Below are positions 42,023-51,321 of a DNA stretch of 64,000 nucleotides, in pieces (the first letter of the stretch is position 1; the number at the start of each line of letters is the position of its first letter). The position numbers and the translations under genes were made by a program. Under the pieces are notes generated by a model. That model did no database searches. It had not been told where the DNA came from and saw only the letters and a list, made by a program, of their open reading frames with translations. The stretch comes from Amycolatopsis benzoatilytica AK 16/65 (GTDB taxonomy: Bacteria; Actinomycetota; Actinomycetes; Mycobacteriales; Pseudonocardiaceae), in contig NZ_KB912942.1 of assembly GCF_000383915.1 (NCBI RefSeq), positions 3,655,795-3,719,794 on the forward strand, written 5' to 3'.

Positions 42023-42886
42023 TCAGCCGGTGGCCAGCACCTTCAGCCGGTCGAGACCGGCGCTGAAGTAGTCCTGGTCGAGCGGCGTGGACGTGTACTG
42101 CCAGAACGTGTAGAAGCCCCAGTGGTAGGGCAGCGTGCCCGGCGACGACGAGTAGTTCGCGACCCACAGCGGGTTCGTCGAGCTGAAGTCGCCCAGGTTG
42201 CCGGTGCACTGGGTCCACCAGCTGTTGGCGGTGTAGATCACCGGCCACCGCGACGTCTTGGCGTGGTACTCGTCGCTGAACGCCTTGATCCACGACACCA
42301 TCGCGGACTGGCTGAGCCCGTAGCAGGCGGAGTTCGGCCCCCATTCGATGTCGAGCGTGCCGGGCAGCGTCTTGCCGTCCTTCGACCAGCCGCCGCCGTG
42401 CGCGACGAAGTAGTCGGCCTGTGCCGCGCCGCCGGAGAGGTCCGGACGGCCGTAGTGGTACGAGCCGCGGATCATGCCGACGTTGTAGGAACCGTTGTAC
42501 TGCTGGGTGAAGTTCGGGTTCGTGTAGCCGGTTCCCTCGGTCGCCTTCACGTAGGCGAACCGCTTGCCCTGGTTCCAGTAGTTCTGCCAGTCGACGTTGC
42601 CCTGGTAGCTGCTCACGTCGATGCCGGACGTGGTAGTCAGCACCGACGCCGGAGCGGCGGCCGGCGCGGCGGGCTGATGCGCCCGGATGGACGCGCCCAT
42701 CTGGTGGTTGTCCGGCGTCTCGGCCGAGGTGTTCGACGAGCCGGCCGCCCCGGGCGCGGCGGCTGCGGCAGGTGCAGCTGCTGCGCTCGGCGCGGTTGCC
42801 ACGAACAGCGCGGCAGCCGCGGCGACCACCGCCGCGGTCAGGCGCCTGCGCGCCCTCCCGGCGGGTCCCCAGTGGTGAACGGTCAT
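42023..42886 (-). CDS. Secreted GH25 lysozyme (muramidase)
   Basis: A 287-residue exported peptidoglycan hydrolase. The N-terminus has a basic start and a hydrophobic signal (about residues 14-38), then an Ala/Pro-rich linker to about 85. The GH25 barrel follows, with GIDVSSYQGNVDW (Asp90), FAYVKATEGTGYTNP, GSYHYGRPD, TLDIEWGP (catalytic Asp179/Glu181) and FWQYTSTP. Family 25 enzymes cleave the MurNAc-GlcNAc bond. Wall remodelling or competition are possible roles. The gene is monocistronic with its own hairpin terminator. AAAGGA precedes the ATG. Confidence 0.94.
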   Translation of the reverse strand: MTVHHWGPAGRARRRLTAAVVAAAAALFVATAPSAAAAPAAAAAPGAAGSSNTSAETPDNHQMGASIRAHQPAAPAAAPASVLTTTSGIDVSSYQGNVDWQNYWNQGKRFAYVKATEGTGYTNPNFTQQYNGSYNVGMIRGSYHYGRPDLSGGAAQADYFVAHGGGWSKDGKTLPGTLDIEWGPNSACYGLSQSAMVSWIKAFSDEYHAKTSRWPVIYTANSWWTQCTGNLGDFSSTNPLWVANYSSSPGTLPYHWGFYTFWQYTSTPLDQDYFSAGLDRLKVLATG

Positions 42887-43099
42887 GAACAGGTCCTTTC
42901 TCGTGCCCTCGCGAGCGCGCCACCCGGTCAGGTGACGCGCGGACCTGATTCTGTTACTAAAGGTGAACCACTGTCACTGCTCCAAGTGAACTAATCTCCG
43001 GCTGATCAGATACCTGGTAAGACATTCTCAGTAGGCCGTTGCGGTCCTCTTGGACCAAACCGCCACCGTCTGGGCCGGCACGCCTTACTCTGCGGCGGC

Positions 43100-44038
43100 A
43101 TGACGAATCGACGAAGAACCCGGACCGTCCTGAAGCTGCTCGCGCTGGTCTTCGCCCTGGTGACGACCGCGGCCGGAACCGCCACCGCAGCGGGAACCGC
43201 GACGGCGGCCGGACAATCCGCGCTGCTGCGGTTCAACCACTCCTACGGGGTGCTGGACCGCGAGACCGCCGACGCCATCGAGCATTCGGCCTATCTCCAG
43301 GAATTCGCGAACTTCCAGGTCCGGACCACCACCGGCGCCGGCGGCGAGAAATGGACCGGCCGGTACCTGATGGGCCGGGAAACCTACCTGGAACTGTTCG
43401 GCGTCGGCGACGTCCCGGGCAAAGACGGCAACCTCGGTTCGGCGGGCCTGGGAGTCTCGGTCGAACGCACCGGCCAGCTGTCCTCGGTGATCGGCCGGCT
43501 GCCTGATTTCGGCGTCGCGAACCCGGTCAAGTTCCTGCAGACCCGAGATTTCGGCGACGGCAAACCGGTGCCGTGGTTCGACGCGGTGTTCACCACCGAC
43601 CAGTACGACACCTTCAGCGCCTGGGGCATGGAGTACCGCCCGGAGTACTTCGCCGACCCGCGCAGCAACACCGGTCCGGCGAGCTGCCCCGGCGACGTCA
43701 GCCGCGATCGGTACCTGCCGGACGGCTACCGCGACCATCTGATGCGCGACGTAACCGGCATCCGGCTCGGGATCACCGCGCGCGACCTGGACAGCACGCT
43801 GCCGCTGCTGCGCGCCGGGGGCATGGCGGTGCAGACCTTGCCCGGCGGTGCGGTGGCCAGCGACGGCATGACGACGATCCGGTTCGACGCGGTGCCGGTG
43901 GACCAGGTCGGTTTGCGGCAGGTGGACCTGGCGCTGAACCGGCCCGCGGGAACCCGGCAGGTGGAGCAGATCGGGCATTCGACACTGGTCGTGGGGCCGG
44001 GAGCGCATGCCCGGTGGACCTTCGGCCCTCGCGGCTGA
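43100..44038 (+). CDS. Secreted DUF5829-like protein of unknown function
   Basis: A 312-residue protein with a signal peptide (about residues 1-38) that contains a duplicated TATAAG element (AAGTATAAGTATAAG). The mature part begins LLRFNHSYGVLDRETADAIEHSAYLQEFANF and includes ETYLELFG, GVSVERTGQL and RLGITARDLDSTLPLLRAGG, reminiscent of a secreted VOC/glyoxalase-like repeat. I believe this corresponds to the DUF5829 family, whose role is not known. It is divergent from the lysozyme, with about 210 bp between, and ends 4 bp before the convergent LAL regulator. Confidence 0.75.
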   Translation: MTNRRRTRTVLKLLALVFALVTTAAGTATAAGTATAAGQSALLRFNHSYGVLDRETADAIEHSAYLQEFANFQVRTTTGAGGEKWTGRYLMGRETYLELFGVGDVPGKDGNLGSAGLGVSVERTGQLSSVIGRLPDFGVANPVKFLQTRDFGDGKPVPWFDAVFTTDQYDTFSAWGMEYRPEYFADPRSNTGPASCPGDVSRDRYLPDGYRDHLMRDVTGIRLGITARDLDSTLPLLRAGGMAVQTLPGGAVASDGMTTIRFDAVPVDQVGLRQVDLALNRPAGTRQVEQIGHSTLVVGPGAHARWTFGPRG

Positions 44039-44042
44039 GCAG

Positions 44043-46682
44043 CTACGCCACGTCGTCCGGTCCCGAACGCAGCACCGCCAGCTCCGTCCGGGACCGGATG
44101 CCCAGCTTCGCGTAGATCCGCGTCAAGTGGTACTGCACGGTCTTCACGGACAGAAACAGCTCCGCCGCCACCTCCCGGTTGGACTGTCCACGGGCGACCA
44201 TCCTCGCCACCGCTTCCTCCTGCGGGGTAAGGCTGTCCGCCCCGGACCGCGGCAAATGCACCCCGCCCGCGCGAAGTTCCCGCTCGCAACGGGCCACATA
44301 GGTGGCCGCCCCCATCGACGCGAAGCCGTCTCGGGCGGCGACCAGCTGGGTATCCGCCCGCGCGCGCCGGCCGAGTCGCCGCAAGGTCTGCCCGTAGGCG
44401 AAGGCGATCCGCGCCTGGTCGTAGCGCAGCGGCAGCGCGTTGATCAGCTCCACCGCTTCCTCGAACGCCACCGCGGCACCGGCATGATCGTTCCGGGCTC
44501 CGAGCAACCGGCCGCGCGCCGCGGCGAGGCGGGCCTGAGCCGACCGGTGATCTCGTTTGACCGCCAGGCGTTCATGCGGTTCCAGGAAAGCATCGGCTTC
44601 CTCGGACCGTCCACTGAGGACCAATGCGTGCGCGTACAGATCCTGCCACGGCCAGTGCCCAGGCTCGTCGACCGCCGCGGGCAGGGACGAACGCGTCAAC
44701 GGATGCAGGGCCCGCAGCACTCCGGCCGAATCCGCCGCGGCCTCGGCGACCTGTGCTCGCGCCAGGAGGCCCGGCACGCGCATGATCTCGTAGTCCTGCG
44801 GACCCGACGCGCACGCCAGCAACGCCTCGTCGGCCCGCTCCGGATCGCCCCGCAGCGCGTGCACGGCGGCGGCGGTCCAGTGCAGCAGTGGCGCGGTGAG
44901 CACGATCCCGGTGCGGTCGACCAGCACCAGCGCTTCCCGCACCACCCGCAACGCGTCGTCCCACTCCCCGCTGAGGAACAGCGTCCGGGCCAGCCAGGCT
45001 TGGGCCCACAGGGAAATCCGTGCCGAACCGCCCAGGTAGCTGGTCGGCACCGCACTTTCCAGGTCGACGCGCGCATCGTCGATGCGGTCGGTGAGCAGGT
45101 TCAGCCAGCCGCGTGCCATCACCACGCGTTGCGCCTGCGCGCCGTGCCGGATGCGCTCGGCCAGATGCGTGTAGTCGCGGCGCGCCTGCTTCGCGCGGCC
45201 CGACGCGGCGAGTCCCAGGCCGCGAATCGCGGCGGCCTCGATGGCGGCGGGCGTTTCCGGCACGGCCAGTTCCAAGGCTCGGTCCGCCCAGCGGACCAGG
45301 TCGTCCGCGGAGTACCGGCACAGCGCGTCGAGCACGTACCGCTGGCAGATCAACGCTGCCGTCTCCGGATCCCGTTCCGCGTTCACGATGTCCCACGCCC
45401 GGCTCAGCCGCCCGCCCGCCTCGGCGGCCCGGCCGCGCACCACGGCGAGGTACCCGAGCACCGCGTCCCGCAACGGCGTCTCCCGAACGCTTTCGACTTC
45501 CGGGGCGAGCGCCGCGGCGCGGAACACGTCACCGGCCCCGATCAGCGCGTCGACGGCTCGGGTGATGCGGGCTTGCCGCAGCTGCGCGTCCTCGGTCAGC
45601 CGGCCAGCGTCGTTGAGCAGCTCCGCGGCGGTGCCCCAAGCCCCGGCTGCCGCGCGTTCGACGGCCAGCGCGTCCAGCCGGTCGGCGACGCTCGCGTCCG
45701 GCACCGGGCTCGCCGCGACCAGCAGCCGCAGACTCCGCGCCGGGTCTTCGACCAGTTCGGCAGCCCGGCGCTGGAGCCGCGACCGGCGCGACGGGCCCAG
45801 CGACGCCAGCACCGCGGCACGAACCATCGGATCCGGCGGTCCGACTTCGGCGAGCCCCCGCGGCGCGAGTCCGACCAGCCGGACCGCGCAGGCCTCGTCC
45901 AGCACGGGCAGCGGGTCGCCGTCCAGCCCGGCCAGCTCGGCCGCCGAACGCACCGCCGCTCCGCCGCCGAGCACCGCCGTCGCGGCGACGAACCGCTCCG
46001 CTTCCGGCGACAGCGTCGCGAGCCGTTCCCGAACCGAAGCGGCGACGGCAGCCGGAGCGGGCAGATTGGGATCGAACCGCGCCCAGGTCGTCCGTGGCAC
46101 CTCGGTCAGCAGCTGCACGACGTCGCGCGGCCGGCCGAGGGTGTGCCGGCACAGCCGCTCGGCCATCGTCGGGTGCAGCGCGATGCCTTGCGCGGACGCG
46201 AGTTCGGACACTCCCCCGGCGTCGAGCGGCGGCACGCGGACCTCGTCGTCGGCCATCCGGTTCAGCAGCTCCAGCACGTCGGCGCGGGCACGCGGATCGC
46301 CGGTCGCCGCGGTGAGCAGGACAGTCGCTCGCGCCGCCGGATGGTGGCGCAGCAACGACGACAGCGCTCGCACTGAGTCGACATCGGCCCACTGCGCGTC
46401 GTCGACGACCAGCAGCGCGCCCGGAGGCAGGTCCGCTGCGATCCGGGCGGCGACCGCAAGCGGGTCGCCCTCTGTGTTTAGGCCAGGGAAGAGCTGCCGC
46501 AGGACGGCGTATCCGCTGCCGCTCTCCCAGTCGGCCGCAGTCGCTCGCCGCACCGGACCGGCGAACGCGTCCGCCGCGCGCTGGGCGAGGGTTGTACGCC
46601 CGCAGCCGCCCGGACCGGACAGCAACACGGCGCGGCCCGTCTGGGTCAGCAGACGGGCCAGCTCCTGCGCCGGTCCGGTCAC
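44043..46682 (-). CDS. Large LuxR-family ATP-binding regulator (LAL)
   Basis: An 879-residue regulator: N-terminal AAA/STAND ATPase (about 1-250) with a P-loop GPGGCGRTT (23-31), Walker B LLVVDDAQW, a long helical TPR-like middle, and a C-terminal LuxR helix-turn-helix (about 815-875, LTPQEEAVARMVARGQSNREVAAELFLSVKTVQYHLTRIYAKLGIRSRTEL). In the P-loop the invariant Lys of GxxGxGKT is Arg, so ATP hydrolysis may be weakened. LALs activate catabolic or secondary-metabolite genes. The adjacent benABCD operon on the same strand, 20 bp upstream, makes it a candidate regulator of, or read-through partner with, benzoate degradation. AAGGAGG precedes the GTG. Confidence 0.92.
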   Translation of the reverse strand: MTGPAQELARLLTQTGRAVLLSGPGGCGRTTLAQRAADAFAGPVRRATAADWESGSGYAVLRQLFPGLNTEGDPLAVAARIAADLPPGALLVVDDAQWADVDSVRALSSLLRHHPAARATVLLTAATGDPRARADVLELLNRMADDEVRVPPLDAGGVSELASAQGIALHPTMAERLCRHTLGRPRDVVQLLTEVPRTTWARFDPNLPAPAAVAASVRERLATLSPEAERFVAATAVLGGGAAVRSAAELAGLDGDPLPVLDEACAVRLVGLAPRGLAEVGPPDPMVRAAVLASLGPSRRSRLQRRAAELVEDPARSLRLLVAASPVPDASVADRLDALAVERAAAGAWGTAAELLNDAGRLTEDAQLRQARITRAVDALIGAGDVFRAAALAPEVESVRETPLRDAVLGYLAVVRGRAAEAGGRLSRAWDIVNAERDPETAALICQRYVLDALCRYSADDLVRWADRALELAVPETPAAIEAAAIRGLGLAASGRAKQARRDYTHLAERIRHGAQAQRVVMARGWLNLLTDRIDDARVDLESAVPTSYLGGSARISLWAQAWLARTLFLSGEWDDALRVVREALVLVDRTGIVLTAPLLHWTAAAVHALRGDPERADEALLACASGPQDYEIMRVPGLLARAQVAEAAADSAGVLRALHPLTRSSLPAAVDEPGHWPWQDLYAHALVLSGRSEEADAFLEPHERLAVKRDHRSAQARLAAARGRLLGARNDHAGAAVAFEEAVELINALPLRYDQARIAFAYGQTLRRLGRRARADTQLVAARDGFASMGAATYVARCERELRAGGVHLPRSGADSLTPQEEAVARMVARGQSNREVAAELFLSVKTVQYHLTRIYAKLGIRSRTELAVLRSGPDDVA

Positions 46683-46701
46683 GGTCCTCCTTCGGTGCCC
46701 C

Positions 46702-49203
46702 TCAGCCGAGATCGCCCCCGGCGACCGGCAGCACGGTGCCGGTGACGTAGGACGCCTCGTCCGAGGCCAGGAACGCGATCGCCGCGGCCTGTTCGTCCAG
46801 GGTGCCGTACCGCTTGAGCAACGACGAATCGACGGTCTGGCCGATGTGCGCCTGGAACCACTCCCGCTCCTGGTCGGTGACCGGGTCCGGGCCGCCGCGC
46901 GGGATCCGGCGGGGCGGGGCTTCGGTGCCGCCCGGAGCGGTCGCGACCACCCGGATGCCCGCCTCGGCGTACTCGAACGCCAGCGACGCGGTGAGCGCGT
47001 TGACCCCGCCCTTCGCCGCCGAATACGGGATCCGGTGGATGCCCCGGGTGGCCGCCGACGACACGTTCACGATCACCCCGCCGCGCCGCTGCGCCATCGA
47101 CGGCAGCGCGGCCCGGCAGGAGTACAGCGCGGTCAGCAGCGAACGGCGGATCTCGGCCTCGATCTCGTCCGGGCCGAACTCGGTGAACGGCTTGAACCGC
47201 AGCGCGCCGCCGACGTTGTTGACCAGCACGTCGATCCGGCCGAACCGGGCCAGCGCCGCCTCGGCGACCGCCTGCGCCCCGGCGAACGTCTCCAGGTCCG
47301 CGACCACCGGCAACGCTTCCGGCAGCTCCCCGGCCAGCTCGCTGACCAGGCCGGACCGGTCGGCGAGCACCAGAGCGCCGCCCTCCGCGGCGATCCGCCG
47401 GGCGGTCGCCTCGCCGATCCCCTGCGCGGCTCCGGTGACCACCACGACCTTGCCCGCGAACCGGCCCGGCGAGACGAACTTCGGGCCCGCCGCGCCGCCC
47501 ATCGCGCGCCGTGTGGTGATCTTGGACCGGTCCGCGTGCCCGGCGATCAGCCGGCGCGCGGTGCCTCGGTCGCCCCGCTCGAAGGCGGAGACGAGGTCCA
47601 GGTGGTCCTGGGTGCACCGCGGATGGCACCAGGTCGCGTTGCGCAGCGTCTCGGCCATGTGGCCCTTCACGCCGAGAGCCTGGTACGCCTGCAGCAGGTG
47701 CTCGTTTCCGGTGAGAGTGAACAGGTAGTCGTGAAACGCCGCGTTGGTTTCGGTGTAGGCGGCGGCGTCGAGGAATCGGTCACCGTCCACATAGGGCACT
47801 GTCGATTCGGCGAGCAGCCGGTACCCGGCGAGCTGGCCCGAGGTCAGCCGTCCGATGGTCAGTTCGACGGCGCCGAGCTCGAGCGCTTGCCGCGCCTCGA
47901 AAACCGCGTCCGATTCGTGCACCGACGGATGTTCCTCGCCGATCTCGTATTCGCCCGGGGATTCCTCCGGCGCGGGCAGCATTTCCTGGCCCGCGACCGT
48001 TCGCGCGATCCGCGCTTCCTCCGCCGCGGACAGCGCGGCGCCCGCCCGCAGCGGCGGCAATTCCGCGGCCGGGAACAACTCCTGCCCGGCCAGCGCACGG
48101 CCCGCGCCGAACTCCGGCTCCGGCTCCGGCGGCGACTCCGGCGCGACCGGAGCCACCACGGTCACCGGAGCCACCGGAGCATCGGGCGTGCGCGCCGGAG
48201 CGGCGAGAGCGAACTTCTCGTAATAGAACCCGGTCGGCTCGAACCCGCCCGACGAGAAATGCCCGCGCACAGCTTCGACCATCGGCGGCGGCCCGCACAG
48301 ATAGACCGCGACGTCGCCGCCGTGCAGGTGCTCGTCCCGGATCAGCGTGGTCACATATCCCTTGTTGGGCGCGGCACTGTCCGGATCGGACACGCAGTAG
48401 TCCCAGGTCAGCCCGGGCACCTCGGCCGCGAGTTTCTCCAGCGTCGCGGTCTCCACCAGATCGTCGTCGGTGCTCACCCCGTACACCAGGTGCGCGGGCC
48501 GGGCGGTGCCGCGATCGCGCATCGCCCGCACGATGGACAGGATCGGCGCGAGCCCGGTTCCGCCGGCCAGCAACAGCACCGGCCGGTCGGTCTCGCGGAG
48601 GAAGAAGCTCCCGTGCGGCCCGCTGAAGGTCAGCTCGTCACCGGGCTTGGCCCGCTCGGTCAGGTACTCCGACATGACCCCGCCGGGCGTGAGCTTCACC
48701 AGGAACGTCAGCTGCTCGTCCTCGGGCGCGTTGCTGAACGAGTACGACCGCGTCGCGTCCGAGCCCGGCACGGCGATGTTCACGTACTGCCCGGGCAGGA
48801 ACGCGAGCCGGTCCCGGTCGCGGATCTCGACGGTCAGCGCGATCGTCGTCGGCGAAAGCCGGTCCAGCGCCGCCACCGTGCCGTGATGCTCGGCGGCCTG
48901 AGTCTTCGCGACCGCCGAGGTGCTCGCGATCTGCAGCACCAGATCGGACTTCGGCTTCATGCTGCACGGCAGCACATACCCGCGCGCGGCCTCGTCCGCG
49001 CTCAGCGCGTCGTCGAGGTAGTCCCCGCCTTCGTACTCTCCCGATTCGCAGAACGCCTTGCACGTCCCGCACGCCCCGTCGCGGCAATCGAGCGGGATGT
49101 TGATCCGCTGCCGGTACGACGCGTCCGCGACGGTCTGCTCCGGCGCGCAGGCGACGAAGCGGGTGACACCGTCCTCAAAGGACAGAGCGATCCGGTGGTT
49201 CAT
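46702..49203 (-). CDS. benC-benD: Fused benzoate dioxygenase reductase (BenC)-FCD domain-diol dehydrogenase (BenD)
   Basis: An 833-residue three-part protein. Residues 1-335 are BenC: plant-type 2Fe-2S ferredoxin (Cys40, Cys45, Cys48, Cys80), FAD-binding RSYSFSNAP (152-160), NAD-binding GGTGLAP (214-220) and CGPPPM (303-308). A Pro/Glu-rich linker (about 340-430) holds two AGQE repeats. Residues 431-560 look like the FCD ligand domain of GntR regulators (SDAVFEARQALELGAVELT, NAAFHDYLFTLTGNEHLL, DHLDLVSAFERGD). Residues 580-833 are the SDR BenD (TGAAQGIGEAT, NNVGGALRFKPF, PYSAAKGGVNALT), which oxidises the cis-diol to catechol. No stop separates the parts and no strong internal start was noticed. 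GGAGG precedes the ATG, 12 bp after benB. Confidence 0.92.
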   Translation of the reverse strand: MNHRIALSFEDGVTRFVACAPEQTVADASYRQRINIPLDCRDGACGTCKAFCESGEYEGGDYLDDALSADEAARGYVLPCSMKPKSDLVLQIASTSAVAKTQAAEHHGTVAALDRLSPTTIALTVEIRDRDRLAFLPGQYVNIAVPGSDATRSYSFSNAPEDEQLTFLVKLTPGGVMSEYLTERAKPGDELTFSGPHGSFFLRETDRPVLLLAGGTGLAPILSIVRAMRDRGTARPAHLVYGVSTDDDLVETATLEKLAAEVPGLTWDYCVSDPDSAAPNKGYVTTLIRDEHLHGGDVAVYLCGPPPMVEAVRGHFSSGGFEPTGFYYEKFALAAPARTPDAPVAPVTVVAPVAPESPPEPEPEFGAGRALAGQELFPAAELPPLRAGAALSAAEEARIARTVAGQEMLPAPEESPGEYEIGEEHPSVHESDAVFEARQALELGAVELTIGRLTSGQLAGYRLLAESTVPYVDGDRFLDAAAYTETNAAFHDYLFTLTGNEHLLQAYQALGVKGHMAETLRNATWCHPRCTQDHLDLVSAFERGDRGTARRLIAGHADRSKITTRRAMGGAAGPKFVSPGRFAGKVVVVTGAAQGIGEATARRIAAEGGALVLADRSGLVSELAGELPEALPVVADLETFAGAQAVAEAALARFGRIDVLVNNVGGALRFKPFTEFGPDEIEAEIRRSLLTALYSCRAALPSMAQRRGGVIVNVSSAATRGIHRIPYSAAKGGVNALTASLAFEYAEAGIRVVATAPGGTEAPPRRIPRGGPDPVTDQEREWFQAHIGQTVDSSLLKRYGTLDEQAAAIAFLASDEASYVTGTVLPVAGGDLG

Positions 49204-49215
49204 GACCGCCTCCGC

Positions 49216-49725
49216 TCAGAAGTGGTAGATGTCGACGACGTGGTGGATGTAGTCGTTCTTGAGCACCACCGTCTTGCGCCGGATCAGCGGCGCGGCACCG
49301 GAAAAATCGACGGTGTAGAACGAAGTCCCGTAATACGGGTCGACCGTGCGGTAGCGGAAGTACATGGTGTGCCAGTTGAACCGCACGTCCACCAGGTCGC
49401 CACGGCGCTCGATCAGCTCCACATTGGAAATGTTGTGGCTGGTGCGCGGTTCCGGGATCGACGTCGCGCTGGAGCGCTCGGTGCGGATCCGGAAGACCCG
49501 GTCCTCGAGCCCGCCCTTGTTCGGGTAGTAGATCAGCGAAATGTCGCGCTGCGGGTCCTCGGTGAGCAGATCGTCGTCGCCCCAGGACGGCATCCAGTAC
49601 ACGACGTCGTCGGCGTAGCAGGTCAGCCACTTCTCGAACTCGCGGTCGTCCAGGTACCGCGCCTCGCGGTAGAGGAACTGCTCGACGTCCTGCTGGGTGA
49701 TGGTCTTCTCGGCGGCCGCGGTCAT
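49216..49725 (-). CDS. benB: Benzoate 1,2-dioxygenase small (beta) subunit
   Basis: A 169-residue ring-hydroxylating dioxygenase beta subunit that packs with BenA in the hexameric oxygenase. Characteristic segments are [49 protein letters not shown] and the C-terminal [22 protein letters not shown]. The ATG overlaps the benA stop (ATGA), and benC-benD starts 12 bp later. The pair BenAB converts benzoate to its cis-1,2-dihydrodiol carboxylate. Confidence 0.96.
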   Translation of the reverse strand: MTAAAEKTITQQDVEQFLYREARYLDDREFEKWLTCYADDVVYWMPSWGDDDLLTEDPQRDISLIYYPNKGGLEDRVFRIRTERSSATSIPEPRTSHNISNVELIERRGDLVDVRFNWHTMYFRYRTVDPYYGTSFYTVDFSGAAPLIRRKTVVLKNDYIHHVVDIYHF

Positions 49726-51092
49726 CGGTTCTCTCCTCGGACAGCCTGCTCGCGGTCGATCGCCGCGCGCATGGTTTCCTGCCAATACCCGTGCTGCACC
49801 GGGTAAAGCCCCTCGTCCTCGTTCTTCTGCCCGGCCGAGACGACCCCGGTCAGCCCGAGCGACGACGCGACCTCGTCCGGCCCGGTCAGCCAGTGCCGTG
49901 CGCCCCGGCTCATGTCGTTCCACGGCGCGGCCGTCGCCCGGAAGGTCAGCTGGCAGGACCGGAACTCCTCCAGGTCGTCCGGCGTCGCCATCCCGGAGGC
50001 GTTGAAGAAGTCCTCGTACTGCCGGATCCGCCAGGCCCGGGCCTCGGCGCTCTCGCCCTTCGGCGCGATGCAGTAGATGGTGACCTCGGTCTTGTCCGGC
50101 GCGATCGGCCGGAAATGCCGGATCTGCGTGGAGAACTGGTCCATCAGGTACACGTTGGGGTACACGCACAGGTTCCGGGAGCCGCGCACCATGAACTCGC
50201 CCTTGGCGGCGCCGTACTTCTCCTTCAGCTCCGCCATCCGCGGCCACAGCGGCCGGTCCTGCGGGTTCCCGGCCCAGGTCCACAGGCACAGGTGCCCGTG
50301 CGGGAACGACCAGTACCCGCCGCCGGACTTGCCCCATGCGCCGGCGTCGAGTGTCTTCGTCTCGTTCGCCGACTCGCCGGTGTTGCGCCGGGCCGTGGTG
50401 GCGGCGTAGTTCCAGTGCGTGGCGGTGACGTGGTAGCCGTCCGCGCCGTTCTCCGCCTGCACCTTCCAGTTGCCGTCGTAGGTGTAGGTGGACGCGCCGC
50501 GCAGCACTTCGAGCCCGCCCGGCGACTGGTCCACGAGCATGTCGATCACCTTCGCGGCGTCGCCGAGGTGCTCGGTCAGCGGCAGCACGTCCGGATTGAG
50601 GCTGCCGAACAGGAACCCGCGGTAGGACTCGAAGCGGGCGACCTTCGTCAGGTCGTGCGAGCCGCCGGTGTCGAACGACTCCGGGTAGCCCGCGCCGTCC
50701 GGGTCCTTCACTTTCAGCAGTTTGCCGTCGTTGCGGAAGGTCCAGCCGTGGAACGGGCAGGTGAGCGTCGGGCGGTTGTCGCGCTTGCGGCGGCAGATCA
50801 TCGCGCCGCGGTGCGCGCAGGCGTTGATCAGGCAGTGCAGCTCGCCGGCCTTGTCCCGGGTGATGACGACCGGCTGGCGGCCGATGTTCGTGGTGAAGTA
50901 GTCGCCGGGGTCCGGCAGCTGGCTTTCGTGCGCGAGGTAGATCCAGTTGCCCTCGAAGATGTGCTTCATCTCGAGTTCGAAGATCTCCTCGTCGGTGAAG
51001 ATGCGGCGGTTCGCGCGGTAGACCCCCGCCTCCGGATCGTCCACCACCGCGTCCGCGACCACCGCGGCAGCGTGGTCCAGCGTCTCCGTCAT
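49722..51092 (-). CDS. benA: Benzoate 1,2-dioxygenase large (alpha) subunit
   Basis: A 456-residue Rieske oxygenase alpha subunit. The Rieske 2Fe-2S ligands are visible as CAHRG and CPFHGW, and the catalytic non-haem iron site as [13 protein letters not shown] (His/His) with a downstream Asp in the C-terminal domain. [29 protein letters not shown] near the C-terminus is typical of benzoate/toluate dioxygenases. The ATG at 51092 is preceded by GGAGGAG. An upstream extension of the frame is rejected. It is first in benA-benB-benCD and divergent from the LysR gene. Confidence 0.96.
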   Translation of the reverse strand: MTETLDHAAAVVADAVVDDPEAGVYRANRRIFTDEEIFELEMKHIFEGNWIYLAHESQLPDPGDYFTTNIGRQPVVITRDKAGELHCLINACAHRGAMICRRKRDNRPTLTCPFHGWTFRNDGKLLKVKDPDGAGYPESFDTGGSHDLTKVARFESYRGFLFGSLNPDVLPLTEHLGDAAKVIDMLVDQSPGGLEVLRGASTYTYDGNWKVQAENGADGYHVTATHWNYAATTARRNTGESANETKTLDAGAWGKSGGGYWSFPHGHLCLWTWAGNPQDRPLWPRMAELKEKYGAAKGEFMVRGSRNLCVYPNVYLMDQFSTQIRHFRPIAPDKTEVTIYCIAPKGESAEARAWRIRQYEDFFNASGMATPDDLEEFRSCQLTFRATAAPWNDMSRGARHWLTGPDEVASSLGLTGVVSAGQKNEDEGLYPVQHGYWQETMRAAIDREQAVRGENR

Positions 51093-51321
51093 GACTCCTC
51101 CAACGGGCCTCTGATCTGCACTGACCGGCCCCCGAGCAGGGCGCTGCCCGAACTGTGGCAGGACGACGGCGAGGGCACACCAGGGCAAGACCCAGTCCTG
51201 ACCTAGGGTGCAATTAATCGACCGCGTTTATCAATCTGACGAAAACCGCTCCTTGTCTTCACTCAATACCCGAACTTACGGTGAGCGAGACCACTCGAGG
51301 AGCCGGTGAGGAGGCAGCCCG
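51093..51321. promoter_or_regulatory. Divergent ben/cat promoter region
   Basis: 229 bp between benA (minus) and the LysR gene (plus). The centre (about 51205-51265, with AATTAATCGACCG and GTTTATCAATCTGACG) is A/T-rich relative to the genome and is the likely promoter and LysR-binding area controlling both catabolic operons. No exact operator could be fixed. Confidence 0.55.

Noticed and set aside
45241..49806. 1521-codon plus-strand frame antisense to the LAL regulator and benC-benD
   Set aside because: Shadow of strongly coding minus-strand genes. Length alone is not evidence in 70% GC DNA.
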